In this document: piece by piece, positions 56,601 through 64,000 of the stretch
How positions within the stretch are numbered: position 1 is the stretch's first letter
Layout of the letters: every line of letters starts with the position of its first letter
Assembly (NCBI GenBank): GCA_947652605.1
Contig: OX393581.1
Span: 46,895,924 to 46,959,923, forward strand
Reading direction: 5' to 3'
DNA: 64,000 nucleotides
DNA from: Elmis aenea
Lineage: Eukaryota; Arthropoda; Insecta; Coleoptera; Elmidae
Made by a program: the position numbers and the translations under genes
Notes under the pieces: model-generated
What the model saw: only the letters and a program-made list of their open reading frames with translations
The model's database searches: none
What the model was told of the DNA's origin: nothing

Positions 56601-59600
56601 ACTTCAATTTTCGTCTTTAGTGGAAAAACCATATTAAACCTTAAGACCAACATCAGATTTTTGTTTACTGTCACGGTTACTTTTTCAATACTTCGAATTT
56701 GGTTCACCCCGTGTATTGTACTTACCCTGGAGTTCATAAAAATAAAGTACATTTGCATGAAAGTGAATATCATTTGTAAGACAGGATTAACTCCCTGGAG
56801 GATCATGAAGCATTTAGAAGTAAAAGGGGTTTCGAAAAATGTACCAAATTCAAGTCCATTATAAATCATTGTACCCAAGCCAAAAGCTGTAATATAAAAG
56901 TAAATGCGCTTCTTTAGTACCGTCGACAAGTGTTGACACCTCAGGGCTTACCGATTGCTCCGATTCTTAAGAAGAAACTCCCGTGACTTTGATCGTTTTG
57001 GGTAGTTTTTCGTTTTCGTACGGATTTGGCCACTGTACCGGCTTCCACATCCACTGTGGGTGGTGCAGGAGGAGCAGGAGGTTGCTGTGACTGTGGTTGT
57101 TCCTGCTGGATAATAGGTGGATCAGAGTGCTGTGCCCCAATCTCGGCCACGGGGACCGGCACCCCGCTCAGCCCCGCGTCAACAACTCCTTCTGAGTTGC
57201 GCCGATACGTGCTCTACCCCCCAAAAACCAAATAATAAAATAAGAAGAAGCAAATTATAGATAAAATAGGTGAAAAGTAAAGTGCGCTATGTTTGTGCGT
57301 GTATCTGGTGGAAATATAAAAGGACAAGATGGGTTAACTCAAGAATTTGGTATTACATATGTTCGTCGCATATTTTCGTTTTAACTGTCAGTTTAATTGT
57401 TTTGTTTTATTGTATTTATTAGCTGCAATAACAATATTAAATATCTGTTTTAAAATGCAATAACTTCTTAAGATTATTATGCTTTAAACAACCGCTCATT
57501 ACATGGTAAAACATATGAGCGAAGTTTGCGGTAAAGCTTTTGCTTGTTCGCCATTAAATACGAATAGAAAAAGAAATGGTAATCCACATTACAATGAATA
57601 GTTATTTACTTAACAAGACCGGTGTTACTTTACTAGACGAGTGGCAGTTTTGGGACGAGCCGTAGGCGAGTCCTGAAAGCATACGAGTCCAGTAAAGTCA
57701 CTTAACGGGTATGTTACGTACCTACAATATTTTTTCTGCGTCCGCCAATGACACCAAAATCACTATCGTCGCCATCCATAATTAAACAATAACTTAACAA
57801 ACTACTGGTGAAAACTCGCTTGGTGGTATAGCGACGCTTGTTTGATAGCGCAAATCAACAAAACAACTCATCACCATGGCAACCTGTTACTTTCCGGCCT
57901 AGGCCGGTAAATACGACTCATTGCCATGGCAACCAGTTACTTTCTGGCCTAGGCTAGTAAAGAGGTATTTTTCAGCCTAAAAATTGATCGGAAACAACTG
58001 ATTTTCTGGACGGACGCAGAAAAATATATTTATGTAGGTGTAACTGACAAAATACTGACAACATCGCATGTACGAATTCATAGAATCATTGTTGTACCAG
58101 TAGAAGACAGCTAATAAATATGTTGAATGAAAAACTTATTAATTATGTGGCATTTTAAATTTCTTGTTTTTTTTTTAATAGAAATGTTTAAAAACTTTTT
58201 AATTGAACATAAAACTTGTTTAAAACAGTGTCTTATAAAGTTTTTGCATTTTATTTTTAACACCTTATTAGTATTTTAAACTATTAATTAACATTAAAAA
58301 TATATTAAGCAAATTGAAAATTAAAAACATGAAAGTATAAGTGCAAATTATTATTGAAAGCTGCAAAATTAAAACGGACGAAAATTAAAAAACATCGAAT
58401 AATAAAAACATCTTGTATACTTCACCAAAATTTTAAACTACTTCGTGTACGAGAAATCAATTCATACCAATTACGGAAAAACAGATGGGGGACAGAAGAA
58501 GGTAGCACAAGCTTCATTAACTTTATCTGTCGATGTTTAATAATGCCCGTTCTTGAATACAGGGTGCGTCGAATAGGTGAGACATCATTGGGAAATAGTT
58601 TATTAGGTCCTCTTAAAAGAAGAAAAACAAATACGTGCTGCATATTCATTTTACTCTTTAGTTTATTTTTTTAAACATTTTTTATTATAATAGAGTAGTT
58701 ATTTACGTAACAAGACCGGAAAGTTGTACTTTACTGGACGAGTAGGCAGTTTTGGGACGAGCCGTAGGCGAGTCCTGAAAGCATACGAGTCCAGTAAAGA
58801 CACTTTACGGTTATGTTACGTACAAATGTTTCTTTGCGTCCGCCACTGACACCAAAATCTTTATCGTCACTATCCATAATTAAACAATAACTCGACAAAC
58901 TACAGATGAAAACTAAAATTGATCTCAAAATCTGAATAAAATTTAAACAAATGAAGGTCAATGTTTTATAGTTTGTAAAACAAGTATCTACAACTTTGTC
59001 TTTAAAGTTTTTTGTATTAACAATGGCAACAAAGATATATAAGGTTTAAAAAATTTGTTGATATGACTTTTTTATTTGTATCTAGCGTTCCATGAATTCG
59101 TTTCTAAAGATGAAAGCATGCCTAAGTAGCTTTCTAGAATAGCAGCATTTTGTCTTATTTAATCGACTTTATATCTCTTACTCTTAACTAGATCCCAATG
59201 GTCCCATATATGTGACGCGCTCTGTATAGTCTGTTTTATACTATACTAATTTTTCGTTTAAGAAAATCGTATACGATTTTCTAGTACGGTGTCAATCAGA
59301 AATTAAAAATCTTGAACGAAAAATTCGTACGAAATTACTACATGCCCTAAATGCGTCCAATTTTAGCATGGGCGCATGCGTATTCTACTGTAACTGTATC
59401 TGACCGCATGTAATTTGTGGGTTAGGTTAACTGAAACAATCAAACGATGTTAAATACTATTTATTACCGTTATAATCCCTCACAATTTATTTTGTAGGAA
59501 TAAATATGTAGAATGGAACAAGCGTTAAATAAACGTTAAATTTGAAAATGATTCGCTTTCTGTTCTGTGATCAAATTGAACATTTGACATGGTTACTCAA

Positions 59601-62600
59601 GATGCCAATAAAATATGATAAAAGTTACTAAAAAGTAACCAAAATATATTGGAGTTTTCGTACCAAAAAATAGTACAATGTAAATGGCTCATATTTTCCA
59701 TGCTAAATTCTTGAACGAAATTCTTGTATTAAAAATCGTATACGATTTTCTTAAACGAAAAAATAGTATAGTATAAAACAGCCTTAACACACATTTTTGG
59801 CAATATTTAACACATCTCAATCAACATGTTAATTTTAATTGAATAGTTTTTGGTATTACTGTTAACTGGATTGTTTCCAGTAATATGAGAATTAATTGGT
59901 GATTATATTTTCACAATTGGGGATAAATATGCAGTATTTCTTCTATTAAATAACAGATTGTTTTGAAACGTAAGTAGGAAGCAGGTTACTGATAATCAAT
60001 AAACAATTCAAAATGGGTTAATGTTCTCGTGAAATAACGCAGTAAATACGTACAAGTAGAAGGTTGTCAAGCATTAGCGGAAAATGCGATAAATGTTAGA
60101 GAGTATTGAGAGAAAATTAGTTGTCAAGAGGTAGGGTTAAGAAGAAACAAACCTTCGCTCACCTGGGGGGTGGGAGAAGTCGACCTCTGTTGCACCACGT
60201 CACGCATCTTACGAGGAAACATCTCCCTCTATACACGCACAACACGCTCAACAACACAAAATAACTTAAACTAAATTAATATAACAAAAAAGCTAGTTAA
60301 ACATAATTAACGAAAATGTTAAAAAAAAGAGTTATAAACAGCAAATTAAAATCATAAAGAAGGAAAAGAAAATTAAACCACCCCTCATTATCAGTACTTG
60401 CACATTTTGCTAATAACTAACGGTCTAAACTCTAAACTATATGTGTATTAATGTTTTAAAATTAGCTATGTAATTAATGAATCAATAAGCCATATTATAA
60501 ATTAAAAATGATATCAATCATGCATGCTAAGTTATTGTTCTAAAATAATTAATTTTAATCGGGGTTTGTTTAAACACAAAATATTTTTGTGGTGTGGTCA
60601 GAATATTATTGATTATTTTTCGGTTATTAAATAAACGGTTATATTGAAGTAACGCGTAATTATGGCAATTTAATATTTTATAAAGATTCAAACATAAAAT
60701 GAGGTCTGAAACATGTACAGTGTGTACAAAAAAAAACCGTAACGGATCAATACCTCGTTTGTTATAACTTTACAAAAAACAAGTTTTAAATAAAAGTTGT
60801 TTGTGGTTGTTTACTACATAACTTTAAATTATTTTCAACTATGCACAGTGTTTTTTATTTTTGCGCACCGAAATGTCACTTTGTTTTTTTAAATACAACA
60901 CCCAGTATATTTTATAATTTTTACTTGTAAAATTTAGTTTTCTTTCAAAATATATAGATTTTATGTATCTAAAAACAGTCGTTATTGAGTTATTTAAGTT
61001 TTTATAAAAATATTAACAGAAACACGAGTCTAAAAAAATAATATTTCACAACATGGCTATGTCAGAACGAAACAACGAATTCTTTAGAAAATTTGAAGGA
61101 CAAAAGTGTCATAGTGATTTTTTACTAGTCCCATAAATAATGTTTTTTGCCTGCAATCGTCACTAAACTAGCTCAATAGGTACCCAAAAGCGGCTGTAAT
61201 AATCATTTTTACTGCCTAGGCAGTAAAAAAGTAAAATGCGCTACGCTCATTGGTTGTAACTCAAAGGAATTCATTCCGACATAGCCACGTTGTGAACTGT
61301 CATTATGTTTTTAGGCTCCTGTTTCTGTCAATATATTTATAAAAACTTAAATAACTCCAAAACGACTGATTTTGGATACATAAAACCTATAGGTATATTT
61401 TTAAAAGAAAATTCAGTATAACAACTAAAAATTATAAAATATACTGGGTGTTCTATTAAAAAAAAAACAAAGAGACGTATCAGTGCGCAAAAACAAAACA
61501 CTGTATAGATGAAAATACTTATTTAAGTAAATTAAAGGTTATGTAGTAAATGACCCAAAGCAACTTTTATTTAAAACTTGTTTTTGCAAAGTTGTCACAA
61601 GATCTGTTATGTTACTTTTTGTACACACTGTATAAAAAATAATGCACATATTGTTATGTAACTTCGTTTGCTAGCCGTTTGCATTCTCCAATAAGCATTA
61701 ATTCAGTAGTATTTGCCACGACCTTGGAATTACCATCATTGGTTAATTGCTTACAAAGCGAGTGAGATGTCTATAGTATGTAGAAGAAAACAGTTTTTTT
61801 TTAAAGTTTTATTATTACATATCATTGTCTAAGCTTGGTTTGGTGCAATTATGTTTTGCTTCGGATCTGATTCGGAGACAACGCCCTGCGTAATAGCAAT
61901 GGTGGATGCGCCGGGCGTCAATTTAAGCATTTTTGAAACAATCGCGCGGTTTACCAAGCGCCGTTACGTAACAATATGTATACAGGGTGTCCCAACTAAG
62001 AAGCTCAACATAGGGATTGTTCTTATCCTAAGAGGTACCATCAGGTCGGTTAAGCTAAATAATAGCGTATTTTGTGCTGCATTTAAATCTTAAAATGAAA
62101 ATGCGATAGCCCAAAAGCTATTCAGGAAAAAATGATTTAAGTTTTTACGTGTGGATTTTTCAATTTTTGGATATATCAAAAACCAAAATGATTTTCGCTG
62201 AGCAATTTTTTATTCTTGATATGCTGCTGTATAGATTTTACATCAGACGTTTCGTTTATTTTGGCTCATCATCGACTTTATTATTATGACTTTTGAGCTC
62301 CGTATTTATTTTTGCATTGAAATACAGCGCTATAAATTCTGAATACTGTTGAAACATTTTAAAAATAACCTTAAAAACAGAAAATAGTATATTTTACAAC
62401 AAGAGATGAAAGTCCAGTTTTTTTCGTGAGGTGAGATTTGTTCACAGGCCGCAAAGCGGCGAGTGAGCAAATCTCACCTCACGAAAAAAACTGATTTCAT
62501 CTCGGGACGTAAATGCTATTTTTTCTACGAAATTAAAATTATATTATAGAACGAACGGTAATGTAAACGAACCAAATGACAATTATTATCTATAAAGTTT

Positions 62601-64000
62601 TAATTAATCATTTCATTTCCATAGCGACACCACCACACTGACATTGACATAAATAAAATTATAACGTGCAAACGAAATATATTTAATATTAATTTTTGTA
62701 CCATTCTTAGGCTTTTATATAAAACGTTACATTAAAATTAAACTATTTCATTAGAATATTAACGCAATTTTAGTTTATTATGAGTTTAATCTGAAAATAA
62801 TTTGATTTTGACATTGACAGTGACATTATTTTCGCCACTAGTGGCATAGTTGGTATAGAGCAGTGCTTCTCAAACTTTTTACTTTATGGACCCCTTCCCG
62901 AATTAAAAGCTTACGGAGGACCCTACTTAATTGTTTTTTTAAACAATTTTTTGTTTCTTAGCCTGGCAAATGAATTTGGATGATTATTGAACATTATGAA
63001 AAGGCTAGGGGGACCCCTTTAGAAGGATTCAGGGACCCCCCAGGGCTTCGCGGACCACACTTTGACAATCACTGGTAAAGAGAATAAACAGTTGAATTGC
63101 GAAAGGGTTTTTGGTTTTTGATATCTCTGAAGATAAAAGAAATAAAACAAATCTACGCAACATTTTTCTGATTTAACCGACTTCGTAGCTCCTAAAATAA
63201 GCGAAATACCCATGTTAAAGCTTCGAATTTGCTACACAATTTTGAGGCAGGGTACTATTTTTAAACTCCTTATCTCAGAGTAATCTTCGATTTTTTTTGG
63301 GTAACACATAAGTTATTATACCTATATAACAAATAAAAATACAAAAACTGTTAAATAGTTAGTCAAATACCTCACAAAAATATTTTATAAAAGTTGTGTT
63401 GCGTGATTTGAGATTTGACAGATAAGTGGAGCTAAATTCTTTGCAAAAAAAAAGCAAATTCTTTTTTGTTGAAGAGGACTGAATATTAATATTGTTCAAT
63501 TATTTGAAAACAATGAAATTTTACTACATTTTTAAAATTGAAGACACAGTCCTATTCGTAGTAGCTTGATATCTAAATCAAAAGAAGTCAAAAGGAATTA
63601 TTATGTGTTGCACGTTAACCACTTTTCAATTAAGCTCAATAAACACAAAAGCAATTTATTCCTGTATAACATTATTTATGATAGTTCTGAAGATGAATAT
63701 TTACTGTTATCGTAGACAATTGTGTTTGGAATACTTGCGATTATTTCGAAATACAAGCACGTGTAAGCGAAATTGCATTTGGTGCTAAATTATTTTGGAA
63801 ATTGTGGCCTTAGAGTGCAAGCGGACTGTGTCAAAATTAGGCAATAATAGTTTCTGGCGTAAAAATATAAATATTCCAAAGCGATTCTTACCTTCTCCTG
63901 CTTCTTATCTTTCTTCTTATCTTTATCTTTGTCCTTTTCTTTCTTTTTGTCTTCCTTTTCTTTTTTCTTTTTGGCCTTTTCCTCCTTCTTTTTCTCTAGT
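47366..64000 (-). CDS. Otopetrin-family proton channel (partial, 11 exons in window)
   Basis: Proton-selective channel of the plasma membrane; fly relatives serve acid sensing and pH balance. Exons in coding order: 63892-64000 (continues upstream), 60163-60228, 56952-57213, 56726-56886, 54501-54660, 52673-52837, 52122-52328, 51764-52055, 49593-49874, 49249-49429 and 47366-47674. All phases match (730 residues here). I see helices 3-12 of the expected 12: AIAFGLGTMIYNGLEFG, GVNPVLQMIFTFMQMYFIF, one in exon 5, one before MWKHIGRNPR, then six in the last three exons. A cytoplasmic K- and P/Q-rich loop precedes helix 3. A Ser/Thr-rich loop with NGT, NNT and NIT sequons lies between helices 5 and 6. 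Helices 1-2 must lie beyond 64000. Confidence 0.92.
47912..48053. mobile_element. hAT-type MITE, 142 bp
   Basis: cagaggcgtcaagcgac at left, atcatcggctctg at right, with internal complementary gggcccaggg/cctgggccc. Flanks tgtacggt (47904-47911) and tgtatggt (48054-48061) match at 7 of 8. In the last otopetrin intron. Confidence 0.8.
48251..49031. mobile_element. Foldback element, 'ggtccacatagaaggg' family, copy 3
   Basis: tacagggtggtccacataga / gtggatcaccctgta ends. Same family as 23511 and 33866. In the last otopetrin intron. Confidence 0.93.
49249..49429 (-). CDS. Otopetrin exon (helices 9-10)
   Basis: VQTLRFKVEEQSDLNDILLR, VSAFGLFIYAVFSVIAGSLN, ends LLVMITGLLSVLQ. Entry phase 2 (AG|G) after ccttaattgtag, exit CAG|gtaaac. 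Confidence 0.92.
49593..49874 (-). CDS. Otopetrin exon (helices 7-8)
   Basis: YVTEEDLEHRLEVMLSRRAV, LFFGLLMLVGSLICLILFFV, LAIYLADVSHCGLMVLSIIA. Phase 2 to phase 2. Confidence 0.93.
50172..51703. mobile_element. Foldback element, 1.53 kb
   Basis: tacagggtgtcccaaattcg at left, tttgagacaccctgta at right, with gcttatcttaagagctacga inside. Arms extend almost to the centre. The central part (50700-50980) holds a second inverted pair around ttgacgtttcgaccattgtg. In an otopetrin intron. Confidence 0.93.
51764..52055 (-). CDS. Otopetrin exon (glycosylated loop, helix 6)
   Basis: VVGEASNSINGTNFDIIVPQ, sequons NGT, NNT, NGT and NIT, then YLFPFIIEYSLIGAAVIYVM and WKHIGRNPR. Entry phase 1, exit phase 2. 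Confidence 0.92.
52122..52328 (-). CDS. Otopetrin exon (Ser/Thr-rich loop, part 2)
   Basis: IFATASTSTTPTTSWRIFKT, TTFPTTSSPVTSTTARAWKY, ending RGPNNFDVAN. Phase 1 to phase 1, 207 nt, so skipping would keep frame. Confidence 0.85.
52426..52622. mobile_element. Short foldback-family MITE, 197 bp
   Basis: tcagggtggtccaaattcga at left, agaatttggaccatctg at right; resembles the ends of 8214-9435. It ends 50 bp from an otopetrin exon. Confidence 0.8.
52673..52837 (-). CDS. Otopetrin exon (Ser/Thr/Ala-rich loop, part 1)
   Basis: THLGVPNATSTTGAAPAVAT, SAIAGIATSTARSFAATINT, TLPTPTTVK. Phase 1 to phase 1, 165 nt, frame-neutral if skipped. Confidence 0.82.
52981..53045. repeat. One end of a hAT-type element
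   Basis: caggggtgggcaaatgtcgg then ctgcgggccgcttttacc: the start of the common CAGGGGTGGGCAA hAT end. The partner end was not found. Confidence 0.5.
53352..54272. mobile_element. Foldback element, 0.92 kb
   Basis: tacagagttctcgtttttcg at left, cgtgaaccctgta at right; ctatggggatctcgtaaacg and complement inside. Arms nearly touch near 53810. Confidence 0.92.
54501..54660 (-). CDS. Otopetrin exon (helix 5)
   Basis: LNIHRFKVIARFGLMHVVAT, NICVWIRTLVLEYLKEITLH, ending TEEGLLAG. Entry phase 0, exit GCA G|gtaaat phase 1. Confidence 0.93.
54751..55300. repeat. Foldback end without clear partner
   Basis: cagggttgtccaaattcgaa near 54752 begins an AT-rich stretch related to the ggtccaaattcg elements; no complementary end was located. 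Confidence 0.4.
55318..56051. mobile_element. Foldback element with direct and inverted copies, 0.73 kb
   Basis: tacagtgttattcaaaaagt at left and its worn complement attttgaattacgctgtgta at right. The segment ggaaaagttttttattattg...aaaagttggtgcatg occurs near 55348, again near 55613 in direct orientation, and inverted near 55960-56020. Confidence 0.85.
56052..56725. other. Otopetrin intron DNA, worn repeat arms
   Basis: gcaatacgtacattctgcaa near 56357 is related to 28740. No complete element. Confidence 0.45.
56726..56886 (-). CDS. Otopetrin exon (helices 3-4)
   Basis: AFGLGTMIYNGLEFGTFFET, GVNPVLQMIFTFMQMYFIFM, ends NSR|gtaagt. Highly characteristic otopetrin signature. Entry phase 1, exit phase 0. 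Confidence 0.95.
56952..57213 (-). CDS. Otopetrin exon (cytoplasmic P/Q-rich linker)
   Basis: STYRRNSEGVVDAGLSGVPV, PPIIQQEQPQSQQPPAPPAP, basic SVRKRKT, then SHGSFFLRIGAI leading into helix 3. Entry phase 0, exit phase 1. The exon has higher GC than its surroundings. Confidence 0.9.
57601..58025. repeat. Interspersed repeat with gacgagccgtaggcgagtcc, copy 1
   Basis: gttatttacttaacaagacc, then a palindrome actttactagacgagt...cgagtccagtaaagt around gacgagccgtaggcgagtcc. Further on, ggcctaggccggtaa and ggcctaggctagtaa repeat the unit atggcaacc.gttacttt. A short frame starts in its right part. Confidence 0.8.
57714..57779 (-). other. Short conserved frame in repeat, copy 1
   Basis: MDGDDSDFGVIGGRRKNIVG and T, then stop. 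Matches copy 2 at 11 of the first 14 residues. A gtacgt donor-like site near the end suggests it may be a captured first exon. Confidence 0.4.
58026..58694. other. Otopetrin intron DNA, nothing recognised
   Basis: AT-rich; a 106-residue frame at 58354-58674 has no domain I know and overlaps a frame on the other strand. Confidence 0.45.
58695..58885. repeat. Interspersed repeat with gacgagccgtaggcgagtcc, copy 2
   Basis: Same order as copy 1: gttatttacgtaacaagacc, ttttgggacgagccgtaggc, gcatacgagtccagtaaaga, then the short minus-strand frame. Confidence 0.8.
58731..58877 (-). other. Short conserved frame in repeat, copy 2
   Basis: Begins MDSDDKDFGVSGGRKETFVR and stays open to about 58731. Related to the frame at 57714-57779. 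Confidence 0.4.
58950..59230. repeat. Degraded half copy of the 'ggtccacatagaaggg' family
   Basis: tatctagcgttccatgaatt, cttatatctcttactctt and tcccaatggtcccatatatg parallel the right arms of 23511 and 48251; the end is worn (gcgctctgta). Confidence 0.5.
59231..59781. mobile_element. TIR element, 0.55 kb, TIR about 50 bp
   Basis: ctgttttatactatactaat and tttcgtttaagaaaatcgta at left are mirrored by tacgattttcttaaacgaaa and agtatagtataaaacag at right. The interior is unique, unlike the foldback family. No transposase and no clear duplication. Confidence 0.8.
60163..60228 (-). CDS. Otopetrin exon, 66 nt, phase 0 (possible cassette or start)
   Basis: REMFPRKMRDVVQQRSTSPT and PQ, between gcgtgtatag and CAG|gtgagc. 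As an internal exon it is in frame with both neighbours. Alternatively the Met codon (60220-60222) could start an isoform without helices 1-2, since an in-frame TAG lies just upstream of the exon. Confidence 0.7.
60229..60715. other. Otopetrin intron DNA, nothing recognised
   Basis: AT-rich. Confidence 0.5.
60716..61632. mobile_element. Foldback element, 0.92 kb
   Basis: tacagtgtgtacaaaaaaaa at left, ttttgtacacactgta at right; tatgcacagtgttttttatt and complement inside, related to the outer parts of 5787 and 35401. The centre has actgcctaggcagt. Confidence 0.9.
61851..61980. other. Small CpG-rich open block
   Basis: cggagacaacgccctgcgta, gtggatgcgccgggcgtcaa and acaatcgcgcggtttaccaa stand out from the AT-rich surroundings. 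Open on the plus strand from an ATG at 61851 and ends exactly where a foldback element starts. No known domain. Confidence 0.4.
62405..62512. repeat. Hairpin repeat around gccgcaaagcggc
   Basis: agtttttttcgtgaggtgag and atttgttcac at left, gtgagcaaatctcacctcac and gaaaaaaact at right; stem about 30 bp, with ggccgcaaagcggcg at the centre. Confidence 0.85.
62861..63074. mobile_element. hAT-type MITE, 214 bp
   Basis: cagtgcttctcaaacttttt at left, actttgacaatcactg at right; flanks gtatagag and gtaaagag match at 7 of 8. The CAGTG.TTCTCAAA end is a common hAT type. Confidence 0.85.
63240..63891. other. Otopetrin intron DNA, nothing recognised
   Basis: AT-rich; short frames without support. Confidence 0.5.
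63892..64000 (-). CDS. Otopetrin upstream exon, Lys/Glu-rich (partial)
   Basis: LEKKKEEKAKKKKEKEDKKK and EKDKDKDKKKDKKQEK, exit AAG|gtaaga in phase 0. A highly charged segment that would form part of the cytoplasmic loop before helix 3. The exon runs past the window edge. Confidence 0.75.

Larger units (their letters stand above)
61981..63235. mobile_element. Worn foldback element with later insertions
   Basis: Left end tacagggtgtcccaactaag. Right part near 63175-63235 (accgacttcgtagctcctaa, atacccatgttaaagcttcg) is complementary to the left arm (accatcaggtcggttaagct). A hairpin repeat and a hAT MITE lie inside. Confidence 0.6.

Noticed and set aside
58354..58674. 106-residue frame with RRKTNTCCIF
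   Set aside because: Another frame covers the same DNA on the other strand; no domain and no introns or signals that fit.

Overview
Eukaryotic, AT-rich (my estimate roughly 70 percent A+T) nuclear DNA from an insect. The three protein-coding genes are intron-rich, have GT-AG splice junctions, and encode proteins of animal type; the otopetrin and histidyl-tRNA synthetase read as insect. A beetle or other holometabolous insect is plausible, but I cannot fix the order from sequence alone. There is no bacterial-type gene organisation, and I recognised no CRISPR array, rRNA gene or tRNA gene.

Layout. 1-1420 is the right end of a satellite array (about 172 bp monomer) that ends in an inverted repeat (1418-1899). 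2835-25611 (+) is an eleven-exon RhoGAP gene, with a 12-nt microexon and at least two read-through 3' ends. 25612-32110 is 3' UTR, repeats and intergenic DNA. 32111-43563 (-) is histidyl-tRNA synthetase, with seven exons for the cytosolic form plus two extra in-frame exons: a mitochondrial-presequence first exon and a 93-residue GST-C/eEF1B-like cassette. 47366 to beyond 64000 (-) is an otopetrin-family proton channel gene; eleven exons lie in the window and its 5' end is outside.

Most remaining DNA is transposon-derived. The dominant class is long foldback elements (about 0.2 to 2.4 kb) with TACAGGGTG...CACCCTGTA-type ends on TA/TATA sites. They sit in introns of all three genes and between genes. 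Two copies of one subfamily carry the same fragment of a Tc1/mariner-type transposase C-terminus with the same internal stop, which links this subfamily to that superfamily. There is also a piggyBac-type element with TTAA duplications and a matching empty site in the window, several hAT-type MITEs with 8-bp duplications, an RTE/SINE-like element, tandem repeats (one rich in TGACGT) and a family of elements with internal GATGGCGATAAG repeats.

The three genes are not functionally linked in any obvious way: Rho-family GTPase regulation, tRNA-His charging in cytosol and mitochondrion, and acid-activated proton entry. The most interesting signals are the GST-C-like cassette in histidyl-tRNA synthetase, the RhoGAP microexon inside the last GAP helix together with loss of the usual GAP-domain Asn, and the foldback family that has carried a transposase tail. 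All exon models were made by hand from reading frame, splice consensus and phase; none is checked against transcripts.
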